Source of the DNA: Loripinus fragilis
Lineage: Eukaryota; Mollusca; Bivalvia; Lucinida; Lucinidae
Reading direction: 5' to 3'
Assembly: GCA_964019695.1 (NCBI GenBank)
Contig: OZ026515.1
Location: 77,057,144-77,121,143, forward strand
Length of the DNA: 64,000 nt
How positions within the stretch are numbered: the first letter of the stretch is position 1; the number at the start of each line of letters is the position of its first letter. Of the stretch, positions 11,885 to 23,610 are shown one piece after another. The notes below the pieces were generated by a model. The model saw nothing but the letters and a program-made list of their open reading frames with translations. It made no database searches and had not been told where the DNA came from. Position numbers and translations under genes: made by a program.

Positions 11885-12800
11885 AGCGTGAAATCTCCCT
11901 AAAAGTCATTTGTGAAAAGTCAATCTTTTAAACTGTGATTTTTGCACAAACTGTCGCGACTATGAATCGACATAATTGTTCAAACCATATTTAATGCCTT
12001 TTTAACCAAGGGCAAAGGGGAAGAAATATGGTTTAACATAATTATGTCCAAAATGTGTATTTCGACACTGCATAAGTTGAAATGCTGAAAAAAGAATGTT
12101 TTGATTGATTCCATAACTCTGTTTTACCATTAACGAATGTAAAATAGATTCACCTAAAATATCTGATTCGATCTGTCTGATCAGTATGCTTACACACAAT
12201 TTAAGCGTTTAAAATGCATTTAATACTTCCCACTGTAAATAGGCAAACGGGGATGCTTTGTTTTTTCTGTATATAAGCATGTTCCCCACCTTGACCCAGC
12301 AAATCCTTCAAAAGGTAAACATCTTTAATATATTTACACAATATATGTTAGTGGGAAGCTGGGTCAAGGTGGGGAACATACATACTTTTATACGAAAAAC
12401 AACGAAGCATCCCTGTATGTCTATTTGTAGTAACTGCATTTTGCAAGCTTAAATAGTGCGCAGAATTACTGATCATGCAGATCAGACCAGATAGTGTTAG
12501 ATAAATCTATTTTACATTCTTTGATGGTAAAACAGAGTTGAATAATCAATTAAAAACATGTTTTAGCACTTCAAACTGATATACATCAAAATGCATTTTT
12601 GCAGTAGTTATGTTAAGTCGTATTTATCTCCCTTTTTCCTTAGGTTTGAATATAACTAAATATGTTTTTGAACAATTTATATGTATGTCCATTCATTGTC
12701 ACTAAAATTATTGCAAAACCCACAGTTTGAAAATTTGATTTTTTTACAAATGACCTTTAGGGAGATTTCACGCTGTAACAGGACAACTCCTTCTCTCTAA
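11885..12800. mobile_element. Foldback element, about 0.9-kb near-palindrome, copy 1
   Basis: GTGAAATCTCCCTAAAAGTC at about 11890 is matched by GACCTTTAGGGAGATTTCAC at about 12751, and the similarity continues inward almost to the middle: ACTCTGTTTTACCATTAACG (12116) against ATGGTAAAACAGAGTTG (about 12524), and GTTCCCCACCTTGACCCAGC (12281) against GCTGGGTCAAGGTGGGGAAC (12358). It would fold into one long hairpin. The right end has ACAGGACAACTCC, and the copy at 17430-18045 starts with GGAGTTGTCCTGT, which marks the family terminus. Confidence 0.85.
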
Positions 12801-13055
12801 CGACAAAGTCTCATCAGCTCATGTATTTTGGTGGTCTATATTGCATACAGCAGGCACTAGATAGATATTTTAGGCTTTGGGTTGATCTATAGTTTGTGAT
12901 TGTGGTATTTACAGATCATATCCACTTACTTTATGGTGCCCCCCTTTTAATGATTTTATGCGAATATTTGACTTTCTAGCTAGTCTCTGTAGCTGAGGAA
13001 AATGGTTTGAGTCTCAATTGTTAGAAACCTCTAAGACAGTATTTGTCGTGTCAAA

Positions 13056-13660
13056 TATATACAGGGGGATTTAGTAAATCAACTGAGCCGATAGATGCCG
13101 TAAATATTTTGCCTCTAGCGAGATTAGAACCCACGACCTAGGCAACTCCGCCTAGCACTACACCAGACATCGACGCTACCAACTGCGTCACTGAGACATC
13201 CCCAATAAAGAATGTTCAAGTAGCACTTATATTGACGATGGCTTATGTAGTACACGTTATATATTGGTCCTGTTTAAATGCATCCCATCTATTTCGTTTG
13301 CAAGTGAAAGCCTGATGGATCCAAGAATACAAGTGAAATTAGGTAAATATCAGAAGTGCGGAAATATAATTTCACAAACATCATTACTTTCGAGCTTAAC
13401 AGGTTCAGAAACTGATGCAGATTTACACAGTAAATAAATACAGGGGGATATTGTAAATATTTTGCCTCTAGAGACATTCCAACCCACAACCTTGGCAACT
13501 CCGCCTAGCACTACACCAGACATCGACGCTACCAACTGCGCCACTGAGACATCCCCAATAAAGTATGTTAAAGTAGCACTGATATTGACGATGGCTAATG
13601 TAGTACACGTCGTATATTGGTGCTGTTTAAATGCAATGATGTTTGTATTTATGATAGTAC
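13056..13660 (-). mobile_element. tRNA-headed SINE, dimeric copy (full unit plus head)
   Basis: On the minus strand each head reads TCAGTGRCGCAGTTGGTAGC (box A-like) and then GGTCGTGGGTT(C)TAATCTCGC (box B-like), the internal RNA polymerase III promoter of tRNA-derived SINEs. The first unit is about 13056-13434, with a 3' body containing GTGAAAGCCTGATGGATCCA and GAAATATAATTTCACAAACA. A second, partial unit starts at about 13435. The same full-plus-partial arrangement recurs at 54093-54670. Confidence 0.78.
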
Positions 13661-14704
13661 TTCCCTCAATTTCATAGGCATGTTACTGATGTGTGTATGC
13701 ATTGTTTAGAAAGAAAATCTGCATCATTTTTACATTATAAACGTGTATAAAAGTATGGACATGTATAATGGACACTCAGTATTTCCAGCAAAATGTGGCC
13801 AGTGTTAGTAGATAGGTAAGGTTAGTTTTTCTAGTAGAAGTGTTCTGGTCTGTTTTGATATTCTGTTATTTCCTGTTTTAACTGTCAAAACGACATTTCC
13901 TAAAGTGGGGAAGATGTGACAGGGTCCTCTGACAGGCATGATCTCATTTCAATCTTAACTAAAATCTCGTTATCTTCCCTCATACTTTATATCTGGTACT
14001 TAAGTCATTATGCATTATTGCTAACGTTGCAGAATAGGCTTAATTCATGACATGATATCTGCACAGTCGCGCATCGCAGCAAGCGTGCAACACTTTGCAC
14101 ATATCACCTGATCACCAATCGTTTTCATTGCTTGTGATAATTATCTAACATCTTGTCAGAAGATTTGTTTCTATGAGTTAGATTTCCATATTTCTATGGC
14201 TTTACACAGACATTACAGTTATGCTTTAAGGTAGTGCGGGACCCATGTCAAACGATAACCTTACTTTTACTTTAAAGTAAGAGTGTAAGAGTTATCGTTC
14301 CTGAATCTTGTTTTTAAAAGAGAATACTTATTTGTAAGACGGTAGACATTATTCTCCCCTGACAACTCTTTGATGCTTGAAACGTAATTCTGTAAGGATT
14401 TTGCTTTCACAAAAAGAAGGAATGCAAGTATTAGCTTTTAAAAACATCACCCAGAGTATGAAGTCATTCAGTATTTTGATGGTTAAAAGTTGCGGACCGT
14501 ATAAATATACATACTATATACATGTCTCGGTTGCTATTTCTGCATGCTGCCACTAACCTAAGATCCACTCCCACCCCAAAAAGGGGGGGGGGGGTTGTAG
14601 ACGTGCACATGCCTTGTATGTGACATTCTCATGTTTTAGGTCCCATAGAGGTACATGATCACTAATGTTTTATGGAGAAATGACGTAACTATTTCAATTC
14701 CCTT
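13661..14704. other. No gene recognised; short hairpin and a poly-G run
   Basis: A hairpin at 14250-14300 pairs ACGATAACCTTACTTTTACT with AGTAAGAGTGTAAGAGTTATCGT. A G-run of about 14 lies at 14581-14594. Nothing coding is seen. Confidence 0.5.
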
Positions 14705-14755
14705 ATCACACCGGATAGGCAGCAATAAAAACAGTCTAAACAATCGATGACTGCT
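14705..14755. repeat. Partial copy of the CCGGATAG hairpin MITE
   Basis: CACACCGGATAGGCAGCAAT followed by AAACAATCGATGACTGCTGA matches the left arms of the elements at 15385 and 15684. Confidence 0.65.
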
Positions 14756-14764
14756 GATAACAAA

Positions 14765-15040
14765 TTGGGGGGGAGGGTCCAGGTCAGTCTGACAAAAAAG
14801 CTCTGACAACGATTTTTTTAGTCCTCAGCTTATTTTACAGAAGTCAAATGGTCAATTTCAAAGAAATCTATCGTTTTTCAAGGCTCCAGATGGGGTCCAA
14901 TTTTTTCCAGGGGGTCCAACTTTTTCCGGGGGTGGGGGGTCTCCGATTGCTTATTCCCTATAGAAACCCATTAAATTTGTGATTTTCAAGAGGGGGTCCC
15001 GACCCCCTGCCCCCCCTCTGGATCCGCACTTGGTGCAGCC
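14765..15040. repeat. Repeat family F (GGATCCGC/GGGG element), copy 1
   Basis: It has GGGGGGAGGGTCCAGGTCAG near the left side and CCCCCTCTGGATCCGCACTT at the right, with GTGATTTTCAAGAGGGGGTC inside. The same G-rich and GGATCCGCGCATG ends occur at 29520-29585 and 57143-57448. Confidence 0.6.
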
Positions 15041-15384
15041 CTCACAGCTTCATGGTTAAGGCTACAATACATTATCTCATTTGGGCTTGGCAAACGTTAA
15101 TAGACAGAAGAATGTATCATCCTTTTATTGCTATATACCTTATAATAAGTGTTTACTATAGAAACTTGAGGTGTTTCAATCGCTGACAATTGTACATTTT
15201 ATTTAATAATGTGTCATATTTTGGTTGATCGTTGACCAATCACTGACCGCGGGCTTTATTTCCGATAAAACATGACTGCAGAGGGCTTAATTGCCATTTC
15301 AACCTGCTCACGGATATCCTCTGCGAGTTAAGATACCGTCGCTTATGCATTATTGAGAAATGACCAAAATATTCAATTATCATA

Positions 15385-15582
15385 AGATACGGATAGTCGG
15401 GTAGGCGACAATCGAGAAGGCTCTGAACAATCGATGAACCTGGATCGCAAATCGCTAGAATTTACCATTTGTCGCCAGTCAGGCAAACAAACTGCAATCC
15501 AAAAAAGTCTGTTTCTGACGGTATTTGATCTACGTTCGTCGATAGCATCAACGTTTTCGATTGCCACCTATCCGGTATGTGT
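15385..15582. mobile_element. Hairpin MITE, CCGGATAG family, copy 2
   Basis: Left GATACGGATAGTCGGGTAGG..CGACAATCGAG pairs with right CGTTTTCGATTGCCACCTATCCGGT, and inner TCTGAACAATCGATGAACCT pairs with TTCGTCGATAGCATCA. It is about 195 bp and foldable along much of its length. Confidence 0.75.
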
Positions 15583-15683
15583 ATTGATACAATGAATACG
15601 TAACCAAAACAATCTGAAACAAGAGCTAGGAGTTATCTACATTTTTCAGTCATGTTTCTGTTGAAAAAAAAAGTTTGTTTCCA

Positions 15684-15880
15684 CACCGGATAGTGAGCAA
15701 TCGAAAACACTCTTAACCATTGACGAACGCGGATCAAAACTCGCTAGAAACAGTGTTTTGATTGCAAAGTGTCGCCTGTTTGATGAGTGATGGTGATAAA
15801 AAAAACTATGATTCTAACTATTTTTGGTCTATAATCGTCGATAGTATTGATGTTTTCGATTGCGCCTATAAGGTGTGGTT
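15684..15880. mobile_element. Hairpin MITE, CCGGATAG family, copy 3
   Basis: CACCGGATAGTGAGCAATCG at the left is inverted at the right as GATTGCGCCTATAAGGTGTG. Inner TTAACCATTGACGAACGC is matched by TCGTCGATAGTATTGATG. Same family and size as the element 100 bp to its left, in direct order. Confidence 0.75.
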
Positions 15881-16059
15881 TTGTTGTTTGCTTCACGATG
15901 TTACAGTGGACATTTTTTTTTTGGAAATTCTTTTTGCTTGAAAGGAAAGTATTCTAGAACTTTTTGGATACTGTAAAGGCGGCACCTCATGACTGCCTTA
16001 TTAGTCTACTTTAGACATAGGTAAAATCTGAAAATGAGGCGTTATAACTACATTCGGAA

Positions 16060-16325
16060 GTGTTTGTTTATTGTTTAACATTAGTATAGAGGCAAACAGT
16101 GTGGACCCAGATCAGACTGCTCTAGATCTACACCGTTTGTTTAAGAGGCTTTATAATATTTCAATAGACGATAAAAACATACGATTGTGTTGTAATATAC
16201 GCTTTAGGGTTAATAAATGTTGGTTCAGTGCATTAACGGACAGGACTTTCGTGAAATGCACGCAGACCTGCGCGGCTCAAGCAACTTTTAAACGCTTGAC
16301 CAATGGATAGAACCTGATTTCCAGT
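16060..16325 (+). repeat. Probable dispersed repeat carrying a 'NSVDPDQTA' frame
   Basis: The plus-strand frame reads EANSVDPDQTALDLHRLFKR. I recognise the NSVDPDQTA string as a translated repeat seen across many invertebrate genomes rather than a protein family. No splice sites or domain support a gene. Confidence 0.45.
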
Positions 16326-17429
16326 CTTGAGCAGTTGAAATAACCGAACCACGCCCAGATATGAAAATTAATTTACAGTACCCAAAAAGTCCTATAATAT
16401 ATAACAATGACAATATAACATCCCTTTCTGAAAATTAACGTTTGTCAAGCCCTTGTGCGATAATGTGTTGCATGCCTCACCGCTGTGTGGTTCTGGTTGC
16501 AACACAACACATTCAGGCTTGCCAAACATTAATACAAGGAAAAAGATGTTTTATCCTCTTATTGCACATTTGTAAGTTTATTCTTTAATTGACATTTAGA
16601 TCTATGCATCAAGAATAAAGCTATAAGTTTTAGCTTTTATCTACATAAATCCTACGTGTAAGAAAGCATCAAATTATCAACACATGCTATAGCCATGCTT
16701 TAATGAGATTCATAATGTAATGTGCTGGGTCACATATGCTAGGTCAAAATCTTTTTTGTCATTTTCTACGCCCATTTGTCAGTGCTTAATCAATAATAGC
16801 TATGTCTCCACCCAGTGATATTAATAGGGCGTAGACAGACAAAAAAATTGGGTGAAAGGGGAGACAACACTTATTATAGTTTTAATTTTTTTCAGGATTT
16901 TTCAGAAAAGTCACCAAAACAAAAAAACGAGCACGGTGACACATATTTTTTATTCAATCATTAGATTCTTCTTGAAAATATCTTTGTAAAAATATGTTTT
17001 TTGTTGTTCCATTTACATTCTCTAATATGTTTATTTTGAATATTAATGTTTTTTTTGGCATTTATTCGTTTGACTTTATTAGGATTTTGCTTAATGAATT
17101 GTGTAAATACATGATATTTCACTATTTTTTGTTTTTATTAATATCTCTGGTGTGAGTAGTAATTGTTCTGAAAAAAAAACTGTATTGCGTTTCTTGTTAA
17201 TTTGTTAATAAAATCTGTGTTTGTTTATTTCAAAAACCTGCGATTTTGCAGTTTTTGACATCAAATAACTTTTTAAAAAGAACGGTGAGGTATTGTTCTT
17301 TTTGTCTTAGATTATAAGTATAAGTCTATATTATAATATATTAAAAGATGAAACACTTTTGGACATATGCCAGTGAGTCCGGTACTACCTTAAATTCCTA
17401 TATTGTTTTGTATTATGGTATTTGGCATA
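16326..17429. other. No gene recognised
   Basis: AT-rich. CTACGCCCATTTG near 16769 and AGGGCGTAGACAGAC near 16826 form a loose inverted pair. TTTAAGGTAGTGCGGGAC at about 14227 and GTCCGGTACTACCTTAAA at about 17374 could be degenerate termini of a larger element. Confidence 0.35.
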
Positions 17430-18045
17430 AGCATAATGGAGTTGTCCTGTAAAGGCATGAAATCTCCCTAAAATCGTTTGTGAAAATGTCAAATTTACAA
17501 ACTGTGGTTTTTGCAAAAATTGTAGTGACTATGAATGAACACACATATAAAACATTCAAAAGCATATTTAATGATTTTATAACCGAGGCCAAAGGAGAGA
17601 TAAATACCGTTTAAATTTAGCAACTCCCAAAATTAGTATTTTGATACTACATGTATATCAGTTGAAAGGCTAAAAAAGATGTTTTGATTGATTCCTAAAC
17701 AGTGTTGTACCACCGAAGAATGTAAAAAAAGATTCATCTAATAATGTTGATTCGATTTGTCTGATCAGTATGCTTGCCCACAGTTTAAGCGTGCAAAATG
17801 CATTGAATACTTTCAACTGTAAATAGACAAACAGGGATATCTATGGGTAAAAGTTTTCTCAGGTTGTCCATCGTATTTAACAACGAGCAGTATTTATCTC
17901 CCCTTTTCCCTCAGTTTGAACATCACTAAATATGTTTGAAATGATTTGTATGTATGCGTCACAAAAAATATTGCAAAACTCACAGTTTGAAAATTTGGCT
18001 TTTTCACAAATGACGTTTAGGGAATAGGACAGCTCCTTAGCACTT
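17430..18045. mobile_element. Foldback element copy 2 (same family as 11885-12800), internally rearranged
   Basis: Starts ATGGAGTTGTCCTGTAAAGG then CATGAAATCTCCCTAAAATCG; ends ACGTTTAGGGAATAGGACAGCTCC. Arm sequences (CTGATCAGTATGCTTGCCCA, ACAGTTTGAAAATTTGGC) match copy 1. The hairpin centre is replaced by ATGGGTAAAAGTTTTCTCAG..GTTGTCCATCGTATTTAACA, which also occurs alone at 19199-19248. Confidence 0.78.
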
Positions 18046-20010
18046 CGTTTATGCTGCATTATTTGCTACTTTCATAATTTTACTTGAATACTTGTTGCTA
18101 CAGCATGTACTGGTGTCTTGATGGAGCGTACAAAGATGATGCATCAACATGACATGTTATGAGGGCGGACTAATAACGATCAATTGATTGATGCTGCACG
18201 TATGTAGTGGCGGAATTGATGCAGCGTTACAGTACGTTGTATCAATACCACATTAACATCATACAGCGTCTACTGGCGTTTATTGTGACACCTGGTGACT
18301 GGTGGTTTGTGATAACCGGCCCATGTGGGCAAATTAATTTCTTGTTGACGCATTTCTCTTACCTGCATTGGAAAAGGGAGTGTGACAAATAAATCCACCA
18401 TGACTGAGCTCAGTAAACCCTTTTTGATCGGAATCAACGCTATTCCTGGAGGGAATATATCTCTAGCTAGACCAAGTGTGATAAAGCTTCACTCAGTTTC
18501 ATAATGAAATCCCGAAATCAGCCCAATTTACACCTATCAGAAATCCAAATTACTGAAGTTGATTTATTATAGAATAATTTATAGTTTGGGAACCAAAGTC
18601 GTATATCGTTCAAAAACACAATTTTTTTGCACCCGAAAAGTAAACGGCGGGATTTTCGCGGAAAAAAGCATTTTGTATGCCACATAGGCCAAGTTGAAGC
18701 AAACATTCATAGCGTAAAAATTGTGAAAATTTGCCCCTTATCAATCAGTTTAAACTTGTGTTCCACCTCATTTAAAAGATTCATTTTGTAGCCACAAGAT
18801 ATGTTTTAACTGAGAAATTACAAAATTAATTTTCCATAGCGCAATCTTATCTCAAGTAAGAGTATGAGAGGTCGTTTTACAATAATACGCAATCAAATGC
18901 TTTAAAAAGATAATAGTATAGGCAGCCATTTGTACATTAATATAGTCATGCTCTGGATTTTTTTTCCATTTTTCAAAAGTATTATATAATTATATTTCTG
19001 CATTTAAAACGGAGACAGGTATAGGTTTTAAGGTTATAATAATTGTTATATGAGTTCACCATCTTTGTTTCACCACTGTTAAATGAAGCTACTGTTTTCA
19101 GTAGAAAACAACAACAATAGTCTCTACAATGACCTCTTTATCAAAGCTGTTATAAATCTGGAAGATAAATGTCCTTTAAATCTTGATAAATTTCATCTAT
19201 GGGTTAAAGTTTTCTTAAGTTGTCCATCGTATTTAACAACAAGCCATCTGACATGGATTAAATTACTATAAAGTATCAATATTGTGTGGTTTCATATTTT
19301 TACTTTATAGCTACATTCTCTAGTTTTTCATTGAAAAGAAATTATCGCCCAAACATCTGTCTAACTGCATGCAGTGGTTAAACGCATACAATTAAAAATG
19401 TGTGTACGAGTTTATGTACCAAAATATGCAAATGCAGTCCTCTTCAGCGGGAGGATAAAAATAATATATAAGCACGCAAAGTTTTATGAGTTGTGCTTCT
19501 AAGCAATGCATAAATAATTACCAAATACATTCCTGGACAACAAATTTCAATAACTTATGAAGCACAGAGATCTATAAAAATTTAAAAAATCGGGATATCC
19601 TATTCCACATCCTTTAAAAATTAATATGCAGTATTTTTTAATAGCCGCCACTGCTTCTGGGGTCTACACAGATGTCTGTGTATCATTTTCTGTCCGGATT
19701 TTTTTTATAAAAATATAAGAGATTTTGGAAAATAATATTCACATGTTCTTGCTGGGCTTCCGTAAATAATGGCCTGCTCTGACGTTGTGCAAGTCGACCA
19801 AGTCTCTTATACAGTGGTTTCAGATACATAATATAATTACCTTTGAAATCATACCACATTCAGCTGCATACCATTTCGGGTGCAAGGGTTAGCATTTTTT
19901 TCTACCTTGGTTCCCCAATTATTAAATTGTTTCTAGATTATACTGTGGTACAAGTATACACACAGGACAAAACAAGAAACACTTACAGCAAAACTTTTAT
20001 CTGAAAGCCG
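18046..20010. other. No gene recognised; one short shared segment
   Basis: At 19198-19248, ATGGGTTAAAGTTTTCTTAA and TTGTCCATCGTATTTAACAA nearly duplicate 17843-17890. Short open frames (for example 18207-18392, 18518-18706, 19083-19271) show no domain or splice support. Confidence 0.45.
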
Positions 20011-20014
20011 TAAA

Positions 20015-20715
20015 TATAATGCGAATTTTGTTTGCATCATTTTGCAAGCATTTTATCAAAATAAGTAAGGGTGAAAAGATCAGGAAACGATACAATCAAG
20101 TACCACACCTGACCCAGGATGCCAATGGGCAAGTGACAAACTCACAGTTAGACACCACAAACGAGAGCCAAGAGGTCAGCCCTTTCCCAGCAGGTGACCA
20201 CAAGGCACATATAAACAGACGCGCACAAAGGCTTAGCAAACACAAGGCAGAAAAAACCCATAAAAGATCCACAAAAGAAGTACCACCTTGGGACGGTTTG
20301 TAAAATATTTTACTGGGGGCTTAAACCGGTTTAACAGTGCACCAACCACACCCTTAGTTCAGATGTGGACCAAGACATATAGATGTTTGGTTTGCATGAA
20401 AGACCCCTAACTTATCAATGCATCATTTCCTAGAACATATAAATCAAGATATAAAAAGGAGATAAAGCAAAGATAATGACTCAACAGTAAATAAAACTGA
20501 AAACTGAAGCAAAAGAAATCAAGTTGGTAAACCCCGGTGGGCCTGACAAACAGCCAAAGCATAAGGCTCCCACAATCTCATCAACCGTCATAGAGTCTAA
20601 AGACCCAAGCATGCAGTCTGTTGCAATACATAAATGTTATAGCCAATCTTTTTATAATGGGAAATTATTTTAATGAACTACGCTGAAAAATTATTAGAGC
20701 CAACAATCTAAGTTT
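20015..20715 (-). mobile_element. Penelope-like element 3' fragment (family A), copy
   Basis: CAGCCCTTTCCCAGCAGGTG, TTAAACCGGTTTAACAGTGC, ATGAAAGACCCCTAACTTATC, AAACCCCGGTGGGCCTGACA and AGCATGCAGTCTGTTGCAAT are in the same order as 9885-10400. It runs on to GCCAACAATCT, matching the RT C-terminal codons at 10480-10495, so the copy includes only the extreme RT end. A 94-codon plus-strand frame (20019-20303) is repeat-derived. Confidence 0.7.
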
Positions 20716-21484
20716 CATTCTAAAAATGTCTTTTCAAATGATCATATTAACCTAAAAACCATATTGGGGTCAATCTGCCAAATCACGAAAACATTGTGTC
20801 TGCAATACCACTCTCTTTCAACATAATAGAAAGCAGCGAGACAAAGATCAATGTTCAAAATTCCTTTAGCAAATATGGCATTTAGGATAGGGCTTTGAAA
20901 ACCTGAATATAAGTTGAAAAGATAAAATTGTCATGCATTATTTAAGCTCAAGTTTTCCCTAACAACTTACAAAAAAAATTACAATTGATTTTATTTATTA
21001 CTGAATATTTTATTAGAAATACCTAATCAGCTAGACTAAGTATAGTTTTACCAACCATACTATATGCGTTTCTTATATTGTTGGGTATATTATCAATCTT
21101 ATAACATTTAACGATTTAAATAACTTTTTGTACAAAATACTTACTCCAATTACAGCTGTACATAATAGAACAAGAACTTTTTGGTTTTGAGTGTGCTTCT
21201 TTTGTGGATCCTTTTTTGTTATCTTTGTTTTGTGTTTGTCATGCTGTCATGTTTGTTAATTGCAGCCTTGCAGTAAGGGCTAGCCTCTTGACTTCCTTGT
21301 ATGAAATGTTTTCTTGTGTTTTTATCACTTTCCCATGTAGTATCCAGGGTCAGGTTGGTTGTATCGATTCCTGATCTTTGCATTTTCCTTACTTTTATAT
21401 AGAGGATATTTAATTTTTCTTAGATAAGTACCAAATCTATTTCATCAAGCGCGCTGAAACTGCTGATAGTTTCACCCAACGAGA

Positions 21485-21486
<2 letters not shown>

Positions 21487-21524
<38 letters not shown>
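21487..21524. repeat. (AT)n microsatellite
   Basis: Uninterrupted AT dinucleotides, about 19 units. Confidence 0.95.
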
Positions 21525-21527
<3 letters not shown>

Positions 21528-22512
21528 GTATTTACCAAAGCAATAGGTAAATTCTCTTTTCATTTTTGCCCAAATGAGAACTACAGAAAGCAAAAAGTAA
21601 GTCAGTATGACCATAAAATGCCAATGGGAGCAGCACTGGGATGGGGGGGGGGGGGCTTAAGTCATTTAAAGGGGTATTTTTTCAACCTAGAGTCTGCTGT
21701 TGTAAAATTTTATTAGTTTTTCTTGCATGAAGGCTTCTTAATAGCTTCGTTTCTTGTCGGATTTGACATTGTCAGTGAGTGGGTATTGGGTATAACATTG
21801 GGTCTAAGCAAAGTTTGCACCTGGAAAAATATATAGCTTAGAATAACATATTAACGAAAGAAACATAAGGAATCAGCATTTGTAGAAAGTATTTTAATTG
21901 TGCCCTAGGACAGGCGTCACGTGCATAGCTACTCGAAACTAAACGGTGATATCATTAGGTTTGAAATTGACGTCACAAAATGCGTTTCGATATTTCTGAC
22001 AATTACTTTTGCTTAAAACCATAAAAAACTTAAGTCCCAGAATTACCAAAAAGACTTTTATGGCAACAGTGAAATGATATTAATCGAATCACTCACTAGT
22101 GCATTGGTACGATATCGTTTCACTGTAGGAAATATCTATTCTATTCACATTTGATATACACTGAAATCACTGCTAAGCATATAATACATATACATAACGT
22201 TCTAATACAATTGCATTGGTCAAACATTAATTTAGTATAGATGTTTAACAAACATAATTCACGTGTACCTGTAAATTGGCAATCATTGATGTTGAAACAT
22301 TATAAGGATCCATCATGAAAGTGAGGGTGAAATTCGTCCAGAGGATCACCGATTGGCATCACATGGCTTGTCCAGTGATAACAAACGGTGTTTTCTATCC
22401 CACCCACACACGAATACTGGATTTATTTTCTTGTTCAACATTAAATACCGCATTTTATGCTTAAAATAGGCTCCAAGAGGTTCCTGATTATGCGGAGATG
22501 CGACATGACACG

Positions 22513-22545
22513 ATGACGTCATTTTAACATAACTGACGTCACTTG
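22513..22545. promoter_or_regulatory. Two CRE-like TGACGTCA palindromes
   Basis: GATGACGTCATT and ACTGACGTCACTT lie about 20 bp apart. TGACGTCA is the full cAMP-response element. The match is seen in the sequence; function is inferred and weak, since no gene start is known nearby. Confidence 0.3.
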
Positions 22546-23009
22546 ATGATCATTTACGTGGGTTCTAACGCAACCAATCTAACTGAGCCTGGGTAAGATA
22601 ACATGGAATATCTATTCCAGGGTAAAATCTCAGATTTTCTTATCCAAAGTGAAAGAATAGAAATTATATTCAGTGCTGATTATCAAGTCCATGGACTGAC
22701 AAATCTGATAAACTAGACATTGATTTCTAAGATTGTTTCAAATGATTTCATCTTTTTAGTGCGTTTCAACGTAACACGGGTATCACAGTTTCTAATAAGC
22801 AAAACAATCCTCTTCTGTGCATAGGTGTAAGCGAAATTTGATGATTAAAACAAAACTAGAACATCAAATTGATGAAAATTCGACGAATCGTTTGCTGGAT
22901 GTCTCGGAAATATTTTAAGTATTGTTATATATGTGTATATCAATACATATCAATATGAAAACCAAAAGAATGGTATGGTTCATATAGATGATCTTACATA
23001 ATTGCTCAT

Positions 23010-23335
23010 GTTGTATTTTATTCGTTAACGAGCTTTGGAAAACCGATAAAATGCGAGGCTTGCCACGCATTTTTTCGCTTTTAGCAACGAGTTTAACCCA
23101 TATAAGCCTAGCGTCCTTTTTGAGGGACATCGGCAAACAGTACAAAACCAGATCAGACGCAGCAGAACGCTGCGTCTGATCAGGTTCTCTCCTTTTTGCG
23201 AATAGAATTTTCTTTTAAAATTTGAATAAAAATGAAAATACCACCCAACAACCCTAAAACGGAAATGGACGGGTCCAATTTATAAGAGGGGGAAATTCCA
23301 TTCGGAATAAATGGGTTAATAATTCAATGATACAG
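23010..23335. repeat. Dispersed repeat family E, copy 2, with perfect palindrome
   Basis: It contains GATAAAATGCGAGGCTTGCC, GGGACATCGGCAAACAGTAC, then CAGACGCAGC-AGAAC-GCTGCGTCTG (23155-23179), a perfect hairpin flanked by GATCA/TGATC, and the CAACCCTAAAACGGAAATGG block shared with 6320-6415. ATGCGAGGTTTGCCAAGCAT at 53097 is another fragment. Confidence 0.7.
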
Positions 23336-23384
23336 GAGCACGATTATAAGTTTTTTTTTAAAGTACATGCTCTTTATATCAATA

Positions 23385-23610
23385 ACAGATGAGTACACAC
23401 CACAGTACTTTATATGGTTTATTTAGCAATAACAAACACGCACACATAATAGTACTTATAACAAACAAGCACACATTACAGTACTTTACATGGTTTATAT
23501 ATCAACAGCAAACAAGCACGCACCACAGTACTTTGTATGGCTTATATATCAAAACCTTACAAGCACACAACACATTATTAATAACATACTAGCACACACC
23601 ACAGTACTTT
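23385..23610. repeat. Short tandem repeat overlapping the end of the terminal ShKT exon
   Basis: The block CACACCACAGTACTTT with an ATGGTTTATATATCA spacer and ACAAACAAGCACGC recurs at about 23388, 23440, 23473, 23522, 23565 and 23597. The last copy is the coding end of the ShKT exon itself. Unit spacing varies (about 32-52 bp). Confidence 0.75.
23418..23423 (-). promoter_or_regulatory. Candidate polyadenylation signal AATAAA
   Basis: The plus strand reads TTTATT, which is AATAAA on the minus strand, 170 bp beyond the TAG of the terminal ShKT exon. AATAAA is frequent by chance in AT-rich DNA and this copy is inside a minisatellite, so the call rests on position only. Confidence 0.4.

Larger units (their letters stand above)
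20716..23005. other. No gene recognised; (TA)n, poly-G and paired CRE-like sites
   Basis: (AT)n at about 21487-21524 and a G-run at about 21642-21654. Two TGACGTCA palindromes lie near 22515 and 22535. A minus-strand frame at 22915-23145 is unremarkable. Confidence 0.45.

Noticed and set aside
13289..13677. Small proteins with [17 protein letters not shown]
   Set aside because: This is the translated tRNA-derived head of the SINE; the same peptide arises at 54.3 and 54.6 kb.
16071..16310. 79-codon frame with NSVDPDQTA
   Set aside because: Recognised as a common repeat-derived translation, with no gene structure.
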